Position numbers and translations under genes: made by a program | The notes under the pieces: model-generated | What the model was told of the DNA's origin: nothing | Database searches by the model: none | The model's input: the letters and a program-made list of their open reading frames with translations, nothing else | In this document: positions 1 to 8,700 of the stretch, one piece after another | Numbering within the stretch: position 1 is the stretch's first letter | Layout of the letters: each line of letters opens with the position of its first letter | Origin: Acidovorax sp. SUPP3334 | GTDB taxonomy: Bacteria > Pseudomonadota > Gammaproteobacteria > Burkholderiales > Burkholderiaceae_C | Direction of reading: 5' to 3' | NCBI RefSeq assembly: GCF_030159055.1 | Contig: NZ_BQXQ01000025.1 | Coordinates: forward strand, 1 to 64,000 | DNA: 64,000 bases

Positions 1-57
1 CAGCATGCGCATTTCTTCCAACACATTGTGGGCCAGGGTGCGTCCGTCTCTTTTCAT
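1..57 (-). mobile_element. IS630-like transposase, N-terminal fragment cut by window edge
   Basis: Nineteen codons run off the left edge, beginning MKRDGRTLAHNVLEEMRML. The pattern [basic]-D-G-R-x-L-x-H-x-x-L-E-E-M-R is what I recall for the N-terminus of IS630-family transposases, just before their helix-turn-helix. The frame is open further upstream, so the start at position 57 is the most likely ATG but is not proven. The stretch from 58 to 177 would hold the element's leader and terminal inverted repeat, and I could not delimit either. The element sits beside a truncated AraC gene, which suggests insertion. Family assignment rests on a short match from memory. Confidence 0.45.
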
Positions 58-177
58 GCCGTCAATGAAAGCACCGATCGCCGCTCTGCGCAAGAGAGTG
101 TTCTCTAAGTTACTGACTTATGAGTAACTCCAGTTTCCCAGACCCATTCGGGTGAACAACCTATTGAGACATCACAC

Positions 178-300
178 CTAGCGCTGAACGGGCTCCACCT
201 CCATGTTGAGAAAGCAGTCGCAGCCCGCGCCGACCCAGTAGTCCGCCCGCTGCGCGGCAGGGGCGGCATCGGTGGTCCATGTACGGATGCCACATTCCAT
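178..300 (-). pseudogene. AraC-family regulator, 5' remnant (40 codons)
   Basis: The 40-residue reading frame starts MECGIRTWTTDAAP and continues AAQRADYWVGAGCDCFL before ending at TAG (178-180). The W-[ST]-T-D-x-x-P-x-x-Q-R-x-D-Y-W pattern is typical of the first residues of AraC regulators that carry an AraC-binding-like sensor domain; such proteins are usually about 300 residues long. Everything after residue 40, including the DNA-binding domain, is missing, and an IS630-like gene lies immediately beyond, so truncation by insertion or deletion is likely. Positions 301-406, between this stump and the transporter, hold no gene. Confidence 0.45.
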
Positions 301-406
301 GGCCTGCCATTCGACGATTGTCCTCAACCAATTGCTATGCTTTTTGATACCACAGTGATTGGTACATAAGCGCTGCAGGCCGTTTTCAATTGAATTGATA
401 CCTGGC

Positions 407-1732
407 TCACGCCCCCCTGCGCACACGCCCGAGCAGCAGCACCGCCACAGCCGCCAGCACCGCGGGCACGGCGGCCACCAGGATGATGGATGCGGGCGTC
501 CAGGCCGCGGCCAGCAGGGCGCCGCCTGCCAGCGGCCCGACGATGGCGCCGATGCGGCCCACGCCCAGCGCCCAGCCCACGCCGGTGGCGCGGATGTGGG
601 TGGGGTAGATGGCGGCGGCCAGCGCGTTGCAGCCGATCTGCGCGCCCACCACGCCGAAGCCTGAGAGCGCGGCGCCGGCCAGCAGGCACGTGAGGTTCTG
701 CCCGCTGAAGGCGATCAGCGCGATGAAGCCGGCCGATGCGGCGTAGGCCGCGCCCAGCACGGTGTAGGCGCTGAAGCGGTCGATGAGCCGGCCCAGCGCG
801 AGCGCGCCGACCACGCCGCCCAGGTTGAGCATGGCGGTGGAGAGAATGGCCTTTTCCAGCGGCAGGCCGGCGCTTTTGAGCAGCGTGGGCAGCCAGTTGA
901 CCAGGAAGTACATGACCAGCAGGTTCATGAAGAACGCCAGCCACAGCAGCACGGTGGTGTGTAGGCGGCCGTGGCGGAACAGTTCGAACACCGAAAAGCC
1001 CGCCTGCACGCCGGCCGCCTCGCCGCGCAGGCCGGCCATCACGGTGGCCGCGTCTTCGCCGGGGTAGGCGCTTTTGACGATGGGCTCGTAGCGCGCGGGC
1101 GCGGCGCCGCTGGCGGCCAGGTAGCGCAGCGATTCGGGCAGCAGCGCGGCCAGCACCGGCAGCACCAGCAGGGGCAGCACCCCGCCCAGCACGAACACGG
1201 CATACCAGTCGAAGTGCGCGATGAGCCAGCTGGAGAGCAGCCCGCCCAGCGTGGAGCCGAGCGGAAAGCCGCAGAACATCACCGTGACCAGCGTGGCGCG
1301 CAGGCGCTGCGGCGCGTATTCGCTCGTGAGGGCGATGATGTTGGGCATGGCCGCGCCCAGGCCCACGCCGGTGATGAAGCGGTAGGCCAGCAGCTCGTTC
1401 ATGCTGGTGGCCCAGGCCGTGAGCAGCGCGAAGAGGCCGAAGATGAAGGTGGACAGCAGGATGATCTTCTTGCGGCCCCAGCGGTCGGCGGCGGGGCTGG
1501 GCAGGAAGGCGCCGGCCATGAGGCCGAAGAGGCCGGCCGCGAAGATGGGCCCGAACTCCGAGGGCTTGAGCCCCCAGCCCTCGGCGATGCGCGGGGCCAC
1601 GTAGGCGATGGACTGGGTATCGAAGCCGTCGAGCATGGCGACGATGGCGCACAGCAGCGTCACGCGCAACTGCAGCGGCCCGAAGGCGGCGCGGTCCGCC
1701 GCCGGAATGCCGGCGGCCAGGGATGGGTTCAT
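407..1732 (-). CDS. MFS transporter, aromatic acid:H+ symporter (AAHS) type
   Basis: This 441-residue protein is a 12-helix major facilitator for the inner membrane. The first helix carries the charged motif LDGFDTQSIAYVAP, which is characteristic of the AAHS branch (PcaK, BenK, GenK types) that imports hydroxylated benzoates with protons. The loop 2-3 motif appears as DRWGRKKI. The length fits the family. It lies downstream of maleylpyruvate isomerase and fumarylpyruvate hydrolase on the same strand, so gentisate or a related hydroxybenzoate is the inferred substrate. The frame is intact although the dioxygenase and regulator of the cluster are broken. Other aromatic acids are equally possible substrates. 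Confidence 0.85.
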   Translation of the reverse strand: MNPSLAAGIPAADRAAFGPLQLRVTLLCAIVAMLDGFDTQSIAYVAPRIAEGWGLKPSEFGPIFAAGLFGLMAGAFLPSPAADRWGRKKIILLSTFIFGLFALLTAWATSMNELLAYRFITGVGLGAAMPNIIALTSEYAPQRLRATLVTVMFCGFPLGSTLGGLLSSWLIAHFDWYAVFVLGGVLPLLVLPVLAALLPESLRYLAASGAAPARYEPIVKSAYPGEDAATVMAGLRGEAAGVQAGFSVFELFRHGRLHTTVLLWLAFFMNLLVMYFLVNWLPTLLKSAGLPLEKAILSTAMLNLGGVVGALALGRLIDRFSAYTVLGAAYAASAGFIALIAFSGQNLTCLLAGAALSGFGVVGAQIGCNALAAAIYPTHIRATGVGWALGVGRIGAIVGPLAGGALLAAAWTPASIILVAAVPAVLAAVAVLLLGRVRRGA

Positions 1733-1819
1733 GGTGTCTCTCTCCGTTTTCGGGGGATGGATGCCCGGCCCGTCCGTGCCGGGTCAGGCGCCCGGCCGGC
1801 GGATCTCAGGCGGTGGCGA

Positions 1820-2461
1820 TCAGGGTTGGTGGTCGGGCTGCTCCTGCGGCCGGGCCGCGATGAAGGCGGGGTGCTGCTGCGCGTGCGCGCGCACGGCCAT
1901 CACACGGGGGTAGGCATCGAGGGCGCAGCCCGCGCGCAGCGCGTTGGCCACCTGCGGCACCAGGCACACGTCGGCGGCGGTGGGCTGGCTGCCGAAGCAC
2001 CACGGCCCGCCGCCGCCATGCAGCGCCAGCAGCCCTTCCAAGGCCTCGAAGCCCTCGGCCGCCCAGTGGGCGTACCAGGCGTCCTTCTGCGCCGCGCTCA
2101 GGCCCAGCGGCCCCTGCAGGTATTTCAGGATGCGCAGGTTGTTGACGGGGTGCATGTCGCAGGCGATGGCATGGGCCAGCTCCAGCACGCGCGCGCGCAG
2201 CCGGGGCTCCAGCGGGATCAGGCGCGGCTCGGGGTGGCGCTGGTCCAGGTAATCGAGGATGGCCATCGACTGGCCCAGGGCGAAGTCGCCGTCCACCAGC
2301 AGGGGGACGGCCCGCGATGGATTCAGCGCCGCGTAGCCCGGCGCGCGGTGCTCGCCGTTGCGGATGTTCACCCCGTGGTAGTCGGCGGGCAGCCCTTTGA
2401 GGGCGAGCGCGATGCGCACCCGGTACGAGGTGGAGCTGTTGAAGAAGCTGTAGAGCTGCAT
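1820..2461 (-). CDS. maiA: Maleylpyruvate/maleylacetoacetate isomerase (zeta-class GST fold)
   Basis: This cytoplasmic enzyme of about 213 residues converts maleylpyruvate to fumarylpyruvate in the glutathione-dependent gentisate pathway; the closely related maleylacetoacetate isomerase is the alternative. The N-terminus, MQLYSFFNSSTSYRVRIAL, is the zeta-class GST signature with the SSxSYRVRIAL active-site loop, followed by the NPSRAVPLL and GQSMAILDYLD glutathione-binding segments. I chose the ATG at 2461 because it aligns with the family start and has GGAA upstream; an in-frame ATG at 2473 is possible. The gene follows the fumarylpyruvate hydrolase gene by 16 bases, as in the nag and mhb gentisate operons. 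Confidence 0.88.
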   Translation of the reverse strand: MQLYSFFNSSTSYRVRIALALKGLPADYHGVNIRNGEHRAPGYAALNPSRAVPLLVDGDFALGQSMAILDYLDQRHPEPRLIPLEPRLRARVLELAHAIACDMHPVNNLRILKYLQGPLGLSAAQKDAWYAHWAAEGFEALEGLLALHGGGGPWCFGSQPTAADVCLVPQVANALRAGCALDAYPRVMAVRAHAQQHPAFIAARPQEQPDHQP

Positions 2462-2477
2462 GGCGGGTTCCATGGCG

Positions 2478-3176
2478 TCAGACCACGTCCACCCGCAGCT
2501 CGCCCAGGCGTTCCACGCCCACCACCATGCGGTCGCCGCGCACCACCGGGCCCACGCCTTCGGGGGTGCCGGTGTAGATGAGGTCGCCAGGCTCCAGGCG
2601 GAACCAGGTGGAGAGGTCGGCGATGGTTTCGGCCACCGACCAGATCAGGTGCGACACGTCGCTGCGCTGGCGGTCCGCGCCGTTCACGGTGAGCCAGATG
2701 CCGGCCTGCGCGAAGTGGCCCACGTCGCTGGCGCGGTGGATGGGGCCGATGGGCGCGGAGGCATCGAAGGCCTTGCCGATCTCCCAGGGCCGGCCCATCT
2801 GGCGCATTTCCATCTGCCGGTCGCGGCGCGTCATGTCCAGGCCCACGGCATAGCCCCAGGCATGTTCCAGCGCGTTCTCGCGGGCGATGTCGCTGCCCGC
2901 TTTGCCGATGGCGACCACCAGCTCGGCCTCGTAGTGGAAGTTGTCGGTGCGGGGCGGATACGGCAAGCGCAGCGTCTCGCAATGGGCCACGGGGACCACG
3001 GCATCGGCCGGCTTGCAAAAGAAGAAGGGCGGCTCGCGGTCGGGATCGAACCCCATCTCGCGGGCGTGGGCCGCGTAGTTGCGGCCCACGCAGTAAACGC
3101 GGCGCACGGCGAAGGCATCGCCGCTGCCGGCAACGGGCACGGCAACGGAGGGAGGAGCGGGAAACACGAGGGCCAT
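2478..3176 (-). CDS. Fumarylpyruvate hydrolase (FAH family)
   Basis: The protein of about 232 residues belongs to the fumarylacetoacetate hydrolase family and would cleave fumarylpyruvate to fumarate and pyruvate. Visible family features are CVGRNYAAHAREMG, the PFFFCKPADAV strand, the metal-ligand segment FHYEAELVVAIGK (E-x-E), the GLDMTRRD motif and the C-terminal YTGTPEGVGPV. The start at 3176 (MALVFPAP) is preferred; an ATG at 3191 adds five residues. It sits between the gentisate dioxygenase and the isomerase on one strand, consistent with an operon dioxygenase-hydrolase-isomerase-transporter. The reading frame is complete. Confidence 0.9.
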   Translation of the reverse strand: MALVFPAPPSVAVPVAGSGDAFAVRRVYCVGRNYAAHAREMGFDPDREPPFFFCKPADAVVPVAHCETLRLPYPPRTDNFHYEAELVVAIGKAGSDIARENALEHAWGYAVGLDMTRRDRQMEMRQMGRPWEIGKAFDASAPIGPIHRASDVGHFAQAGIWLTVNGADRQRSDVSHLIWSVAETIADLSTWFRLEPGDLIYTGTPEGVGPVVRGDRMVVGVERLGELRVDVV

Positions 3177-3224
3177 GGAGGTGTCTTTCAAAACGGGGAA
3201 CGAAGATTCAGAATGCGCGGCGGC

Positions 3225-4323
3225 TCACAGGCGCTCTTCGCGCAGCAGGCCCAGGGCGGCCTGCACCGGGCGGTCGGAATAGCTGAACAGCACCGCGTCC
3301 TGCGTCGCGGCCAGTTGCACGGGCGCCCACGAAGGTGCGACGAAGGTGTCGCGCGGGCCGAACTGGAAGGTGCGCTCGCCGATGCGCGCCGTGCCCTGGC
3401 CCTCGACCACGCTGAACACGGTCGCATCGGTGCCGCGGTAGGTGCGGCCCTGAAAGCCCGCCGGCAGGAACTGCATGAACGTGGCCATGGTGGGCATGGC
3501 CCCCCACCGGTGGCGGGGTTCACGTAGCGCAGCTTGACGCCGTGCCAGGCGTCCAGCTCGCCCTGGCGGAACAGCTGGTCCAGCGCCTCGCGGCTGCGCT
3601 CGTAGGGGTAGCTGAAGAGGGGCGAGGTGGAACCCTCCGCCGCGCGGTGGCGCACCGGCACCATGTTGTGGCCGAAGGCGGCGAAGCTGTGCCCCTCGGC
3701 CCGGCTCACGGGCTGCACCGCTTCGGGGTAGTTCTCCGCAAAGCCGGCATCCAGGTGGCCGATGAGGGGGATGTCGAGCCCGTCGAGCCAGACCACGGGC
3801 TCGCCGCCGTCCGCCACTGCGGGGTTGCCGTGGTCGTGCCAGGTCCACGAAGGCGTGATGATGAAGTCGCCCGGGTGCATGGTGGTGCGCTCGCCGTTGA
3901 CGGCCGTGTAGGCACCCTGCCCTTCCACGATGAAGCGCAGCGCCGACTGCGTGTGCCGGTGGCGCTGGGCGCCACCTCGCCGGGCAGGATGAGCTGCAGC
4001 CCCGCATACAGCGTGGAGGTGATGCTGGCGCGGCCGGGCAGGCCGGGGTTTTCCAGGATGAGCACGCGGCGCACCGCCTCCTCGGCGCTGATGACGTCGC
4101 CGGCCTGCATGACCAGCGGGCGCACGTCTTCGTATTTCCAGAAGGCCGGCACGGCCTGCGGGCGGGGCTCGCGCGGCACCAGGCTGTGCAGCGACTCCCA
4201 GAGCGGGGCCATGCTGTGGCGGGCGATGTGGTCGTAGTAGGCCTGCCGCTCGGCGGATGCGGATGCGGATGCGGATGCGGGGGCGGGGGCGGGGGCGGGC
4301 GGGGCCAGGGTGGGCGTGTCCAT
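3225..4323 (-). pseudogene. gtdA: Gentisate 1,2-dioxygenase, interrupted by two frameshifts
   Basis: The gene begins at 4323, behind a strong ribosome binding site (AAGGAGACA), and ends at TGA 3225-3227. Read across three frames it gives one bicupin of about 365 residues: an N-terminal part through [12 protein letters not shown], a middle part from [18 protein letters not shown] to [10 protein letters not shown], and an end [16 protein letters not shown]...LLREERL. Break 1, near 3968-3975, looks like two extra bases (a GC repeated before the metal-ligand HRH). Break 2, at 3501-3506, is in a run of six C on the plus strand (G6 in the gene), one base short. The second could be a homopolymer sequencing error; the first is harder to dismiss. 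If real, ring cleavage of gentisate is lost. Confidence 0.85.
4255..4296 (+). repeat. Hexanucleotide repeat tract inside the dioxygenase 5' end
   Basis: Four tandem GGATGC units (4255-4278) are followed directly by three GGGGGC units (4279-4296). On the coding (minus) strand they encode alternating Ala-Pro and then Ser-Ala residues near the N-terminus of gentisate dioxygenase. Six-base units keep the frame, so copy-number change would alter only the length of a flexible leader. Confidence 0.8.
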
Positions 4324-4445
4324 GCGGTTGTCTCCTTTTTGTCTGCCGCAAGCCATGCACGCGGCACTTGGAAGGGCGCCGCAGCCGGGCCGATGGGCCG
4401 ATTATTCGAACCCTCCGATAGTCCGTAAGATCATTCATTGGTCTC

Positions 4446-4463
4446 ATCCATAATCTTTTGGAT
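4446..4463. promoter_or_regulatory. Inverted repeat ATCCA-N8-TGGAT between divergent gtdA and lysR
   Basis: The 166-base gap between the dioxygenase start and the LysR start contains ATCCA (4446-4450) and TGGAT (4459-4463) separated by eight bases, in an AT-rich patch. Interrupted dyads with T-N11-A character are typical LysR operators in divergent promoters. It is a candidate only; no binding data can be inferred from the sequence. Confidence 0.3.
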
Positions 4464-4489
4464 ATACCTTCACCCACGACACGCCCTCC

Positions 4490-5626
4490 ATGGACTGGAC
4501 CCACCGGCTGCGCCTGCGCCAGCTGCAAATGCTTTTGAGCCTGGCGCAGACGGGCAACATGAGCCAGTCGGCGCAGTTGCTGCACACCGCGCAGCCCGCG
4601 CTCTCCAAGTGGCTCAAGGAGCTGGAGGATGACCTGGGCATGGTGCTGTTCGAGCGCCACGCGCGCGGGCTCAAGCCCACGCCACAGGGCGAGGCGCTGA
4701 TCGCCCACGCCCGGTGCATCGAGGCCCACCTGGACAGTGCGCGCGACGACATGCACGCCCTGCGCGAGGGCGGCAGCGGGCTGGTGGCGGTGGGCACCTC
4801 GGGCGCTTCGGCCTCCGACGTGCTGCGCATGGCCGTGCTGCGCCTGCTGGAGTGGCTGCCGCGCGCCCAGATCCGGCTGGCCGAAAGCAACATGAACGTA
4901 CCCATGCAGCAACTGGCCCATGGCGAGCTGGACGTGGTGGTGGGCTGATCCGCGCCCGAGCTGCACGACACGCACATCCACACCGAAATGCTGTACATGG
5001 AGCCCATCCACCTGGTGGCGCGCCCGCAGCACCCGCTGCTGCGGCAGGAGCGCGCATTGGACTGGGGCGATCTCATGGCCTACCGTTGGCTGGTGTGGCC
5101 GCGCGGCACGCCGATCCGCAATGCGCTGGAGGGTGCGCTGGCTGCGGCCGGGCACGCGCTGCCGCAGGGCAGCGTGGAGTCCAACTCCGTCACGCTCAAC
5201 CTCACGCTGCTGGGCCACAGCGACATGATCGGCATGGCCTCGCACCACGCGGCGCTGCGCTTTTCGCACATGGGCGCGCTGGACGTGCTGCGCGCCCTGG
5301 CGCGCGAGCCCGAGGCCGCCGCGGCGCTGCTGCAGGACTTCGCCGATGCCGCCGCCGGCGAGCCGCGCATCCTCCCCGCGCTTCGGCCGCTCCGAGACCT
5401 GCTGGCCCTCCCGCCCGAACAACTGGAGCCCCTGGGCCGCCGGCTCGTGCAACACCTGGTGCTGGTGGCACAGGCCTGCCTGCTGCGCCGCCATGCGCCG
5501 CACGCGGTGGCGGACGCCTTTGCGGCCACCCGCCTGGAGGACGGCGGCGCAGGCCGCGTCGCAGGGGCCATCGACCCCCGCGCGGTGGACATCGGGGCGA
5601 TTCTGGAGCGCGCGTTTCCGGCGTGA
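4490..5626 (+). pseudogene. LysR-family regulator with internal stop, fused in frame to an aidB 3' end
   Basis: ATG 4490 opens a LysR protein whose helix-turn-helix (residues about 8-67, including [20 protein letters not shown]) is intact. Codon 153 is TGA (4946-4948), where CGA (Arg) would continue the family sequence between ELDVVVG and SAPELHD; the same frame then stays open to 5626. After [19 protein letters not shown] the LysR similarity stops, and from about 5278 the frame reads as the C-terminus of an AidB-like acyl-CoA dehydrogenase. The regulator has therefore a nonsense codon and has lost roughly its last 40 residues. Its position divergent from the dioxygenase suggests it was the gentisate regulator. 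Function is presumably lost. Confidence 0.8.
5278..5626 (+). pseudogene. 3' remnant of an AidB-like acyl-CoA dehydrogenase
   Basis: From [18 protein letters not shown] to the TGA at 5624-5626 the frame matches the helical C-terminus of AidB-type acyl-CoA dehydrogenases: the LDVLR entry, a paired [16 protein letters not shown] helix, [16 protein letters not shown] and a short GRVAGAID tail. About 115 residues of an enzyme that is normally near 550 residues remain; the flavin-binding body is absent. It is joined in frame to the broken LysR gene, so a deletion that removed the end of lysR and most of aidB is the simplest explanation. The assignment is from remembered family sequence. Confidence 0.65.
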
Positions 5627-5642
5627 TCCGGCCCGCGGTGCC

Positions 5643-5704
5643 TTCGCACCAGGGCGCAGGGCTTCGCACGGCCGCATGGCGCGCGGCAGGCACCGTCGCA
5701 CCAT
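5643..5704 (+). promoter_or_regulatory. Perfect PIP box and -10 element for the large effector gene
   Basis: TTCGC (5643-5647), 15 bases, TTCGC (5663-5667), 31 bases, then CACCAT (5699-5704). This matches the plant-inducible promoter consensus TTCGB-N15-TTCGB-N30-32-YANNNT, bound by HrpX/HrpB-type AraC activators of group II hrp systems, at every defined position. It lies 65 bases ahead of the ATG at 5769. The same geometry recurs at two other genes in this window. Confidence 0.88.
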
Positions 5705-5768
5705 GCGGCGGCAGCAGCCACGGCCAGCCGTTGGCCCCCACGCCACGCGTGCGCAAGCAAAACGCCCC

Positions 5769-8700
5769 ATGCTCCCCATCTCCACACGACCCACTCTTGC
5801 CGAAGCGCGATCGACCGTTGCCGGCGAACCGGCAGCACCAGAGGCGCCGAGCCGTACGCCTTCGCGCTCGCCGTCGCCCCGGCTTCGGCATGGCGCCCTG
5901 CCCGCCCGCTCGGCAACCCCACCGCCACCGGGCACACCGATGGCGCCGCGACCTGCCGGGCTCGGCGCCTCCAGCTCCAGCGAGCGGCTGCAAGCCTTGA
6001 TGCGCCACCAGGCCGAAGGGGCGGTGGGCAATGCAGACATCACGACGGATTCGGATTGGGAGTCGCAGTCGGATTCGGACTCCGAGGCGAGCTTTGACGT
6101 CATCGTGGACGACAGCGCGATCCAGGCTGCGCGCCAGGCCCGGACCGCCGACATCACGCAGGCCATGGCGCGAGCGCGCACGCCCCAGGATTTGAACGCC
6201 ATGGTGGCGCAAGCCCTGCAAGCGGCCCGGCAAGCGGCGCAAAGCAGCCCGCTGCCCACGGGCGAGGACATCTCCAGTGCCCTGCAGCCCACGTACGACC
6301 ATCGAACCAACGGCTTCATGGAGGCCAAGCAGATCCTCCGGCGCCTGGAGACGGCCGCGAACGCCTGGAAGGCCGCGGTGCAGAACCACCAGGCCGCGCT
6401 GTCTGCCCGCGACCTGCTGCTGCCGCACGCAGGCAGTGATTTTCTCGACGAGCAACTGATGCCGCTGCAGGCGCTGGCCTGCCGGGTGCGCGCGCAGGAA
6501 AAGACCCTGGGCGGCCTCCTGCTGCTGCGGCAATTTCCCTACGCGGGCGCCGCTGGCAAGGCCCGCCACCACAACGAGGCCGCGGACCGCCTGCGCGAGG
6601 CTTGCGCCCTGCGCGAGCACGAACCCAGGGACGGCCTGCCCAGCGGTATGGCCGATATCGACGCGGCGCTTCGCCAGGCGTTGGCGGGCATCGGCCCGTC
6701 GATGAAGGCGCTTTTGAACGCGATCGACCCCAGCGGCAAGCTGAAGGGCACGCCGTCGCAGTTCGCACCGCCGGGAAGCCGTGCCAGCCAGCCCGAAGCC
6801 ATCGAAGAGGCCTGGCTGACGCACTATGCGCAGTCCTGCGCCACGCTGGAAGGAGCCGCGCGGGACTTGCTGGCGGCCTGGGGCCACCCCTGCGATGGAT
6901 CGACGGCCGAAGCGGCAGAAATGGCCAGGGCCCTGACCAGCCCCCCGGCCCAGGAACACCGGGCCGCCCTGCGGCGCGAAGCCGCGCTGCACCAGGCCGT
7001 GGCCCCTTTGCTGAACAGCGTGCAAGGGCTGCAAGACCGCGCCACGGCGCGGCAGGACACCGCACCGCAGGCGCCCTGGCTGCACGCGTTGGAGGTGTTC
7101 GGCGACCTGAGCCTCGCCCTGCGGAGCGCGGACGATGCCGGCCGCAGGCTCCAGAGCCATGCCGCGCAATGGAGCCCTGAACACCGCGAGGCCTCCCGGG
7201 AGGCGATCGATGGCCTGCAAACCCGTATCGCTACCGCCCAGAGCCAGGCATCGACACGGGCACGCGCAGCCCTGCACCAGTCGCTCGGCCACCTGATCGA
7301 GCAAGGAACCAGCGTGCTGCAGAAGGTGCGCAGCGAGGCCGGTGCCTCTCAGGCCACGGCCCGGGCGGCATTGCCGGACCTGGCCGCGGCAGCGCGTAGC
7401 GCACTGGCGCAGCTGCAGTCATCGGGGCTGCACCCCCGCCTCGCCCCCCTGTCGCTGGAACAGTGCCGTCAGGTATGCACCGCCGTCGCCCAGGCCTGCG
7501 AGGACATGGCCCAGGTGCCCGGGACGCTGGCCGAAGCGCAGCAACACGCGGCGCGCCTGCAACTGGCCGAGCAACGGGCGCGGCAGGCGGCCCAAGGGGA
7601 ACTCGCGCCGTCCATGCATCTGTTGGCCGACCTCTGCGGCGCTGCCGCCAAGGACGCGCTGGACACCGCTGCGGCCATGGAGCTGCAAGCCGCCAGCCGG
7701 TTAAGCACGCAGCGCGAAGGGGCCCTGCATGCGGCCATGGAGCCGGTGCTCTCGGCGTTGGAAAACCGGCCGCCGCCTGCCGCCGATGCGCAGTCCGCGC
7801 CAGCCCATTCATGGCAGCGCCACAGCGACGTTTTCGAGCCGCTGGACCGGGGCCTTCGCGCCGCGCAGGAAGCGCAAAGCGCGCTCGACCGGCACATCGC
7901 CCCGTGGAGCGAGGCGCAGCGCCATGAATCCAGCGCCGTCATCGGAGCGCTGCAAGCACGCATCACCGCCGCCGGCACGGCCGTGCGCGAGACCGCCAGC
8001 TCCGCCGTGTACCAGGCGTTCGCGAGCATCTGGCGGACCGGGGCGGCGATGCTGTCGGGCGCGTCCGAGGACGGGCCGGACCACGCCGCGGCGCAGTCCC
8101 TGGCCCACCAGGCCCTGGCCGCCGCCCGCGATTTCCACGGCGCACTCCAAGCCTTCCTGGCAAGGGTGCCCCCGCAGGAACACGAGGGCCTTGCGCTTTT
8201 CGCCAAGGCTTTCCAAACCCTGTCCACGGCCGGGGAAGCGCTGCGCATGCCGCTGGACGAACCCGCCCAGGCCCTGGCACGCGCCGCCCTGCTGGAAACC
8301 GCAGCCAAGCAAGCGCGGGAAGCCGCGCGCTCCGAATTGAAAGCGCCATTGCAGCAGTGGGCGCTCTGGTGCGATGATCTTCGCACCGATGCCATCGGCG
8401 CCGCAGTGCTTCACGACATGAAAGCGATCGAAGCACTGTGCGAGGCCAGCGACGAAGCCCTTTCCGCGGCGACGTGGCAACTCAGCGATCGGCTCCTGGC
8501 AACGCATGAACTGGCTTTCGATCTGCCTTTCCAGGTCACGGACGAAGGCAAGGTGGAGATGGCCGAGGCATCGCCCGCGCCGCCAACGCCTGCAGAGGAT
8601 CTGGCCATGGCAGAAGAAGCGGCAGCCATCGCGCAGCGTGCCGCCCACCTGCGCGCCAGCCTGCTGACCAAGATCCCGCACGGTGCGCTGCGGGAAATGG

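Noticed and set aside
3188-6328. A minus-strand open frame of about 1046 codons
   Set aside because: It spans the intergenic region, lysR and the large effector gene in antisense. Its sequence is low-complexity codon-shadow text except for the middle of gentisate dioxygenase, which belongs to the frameshifted gene.
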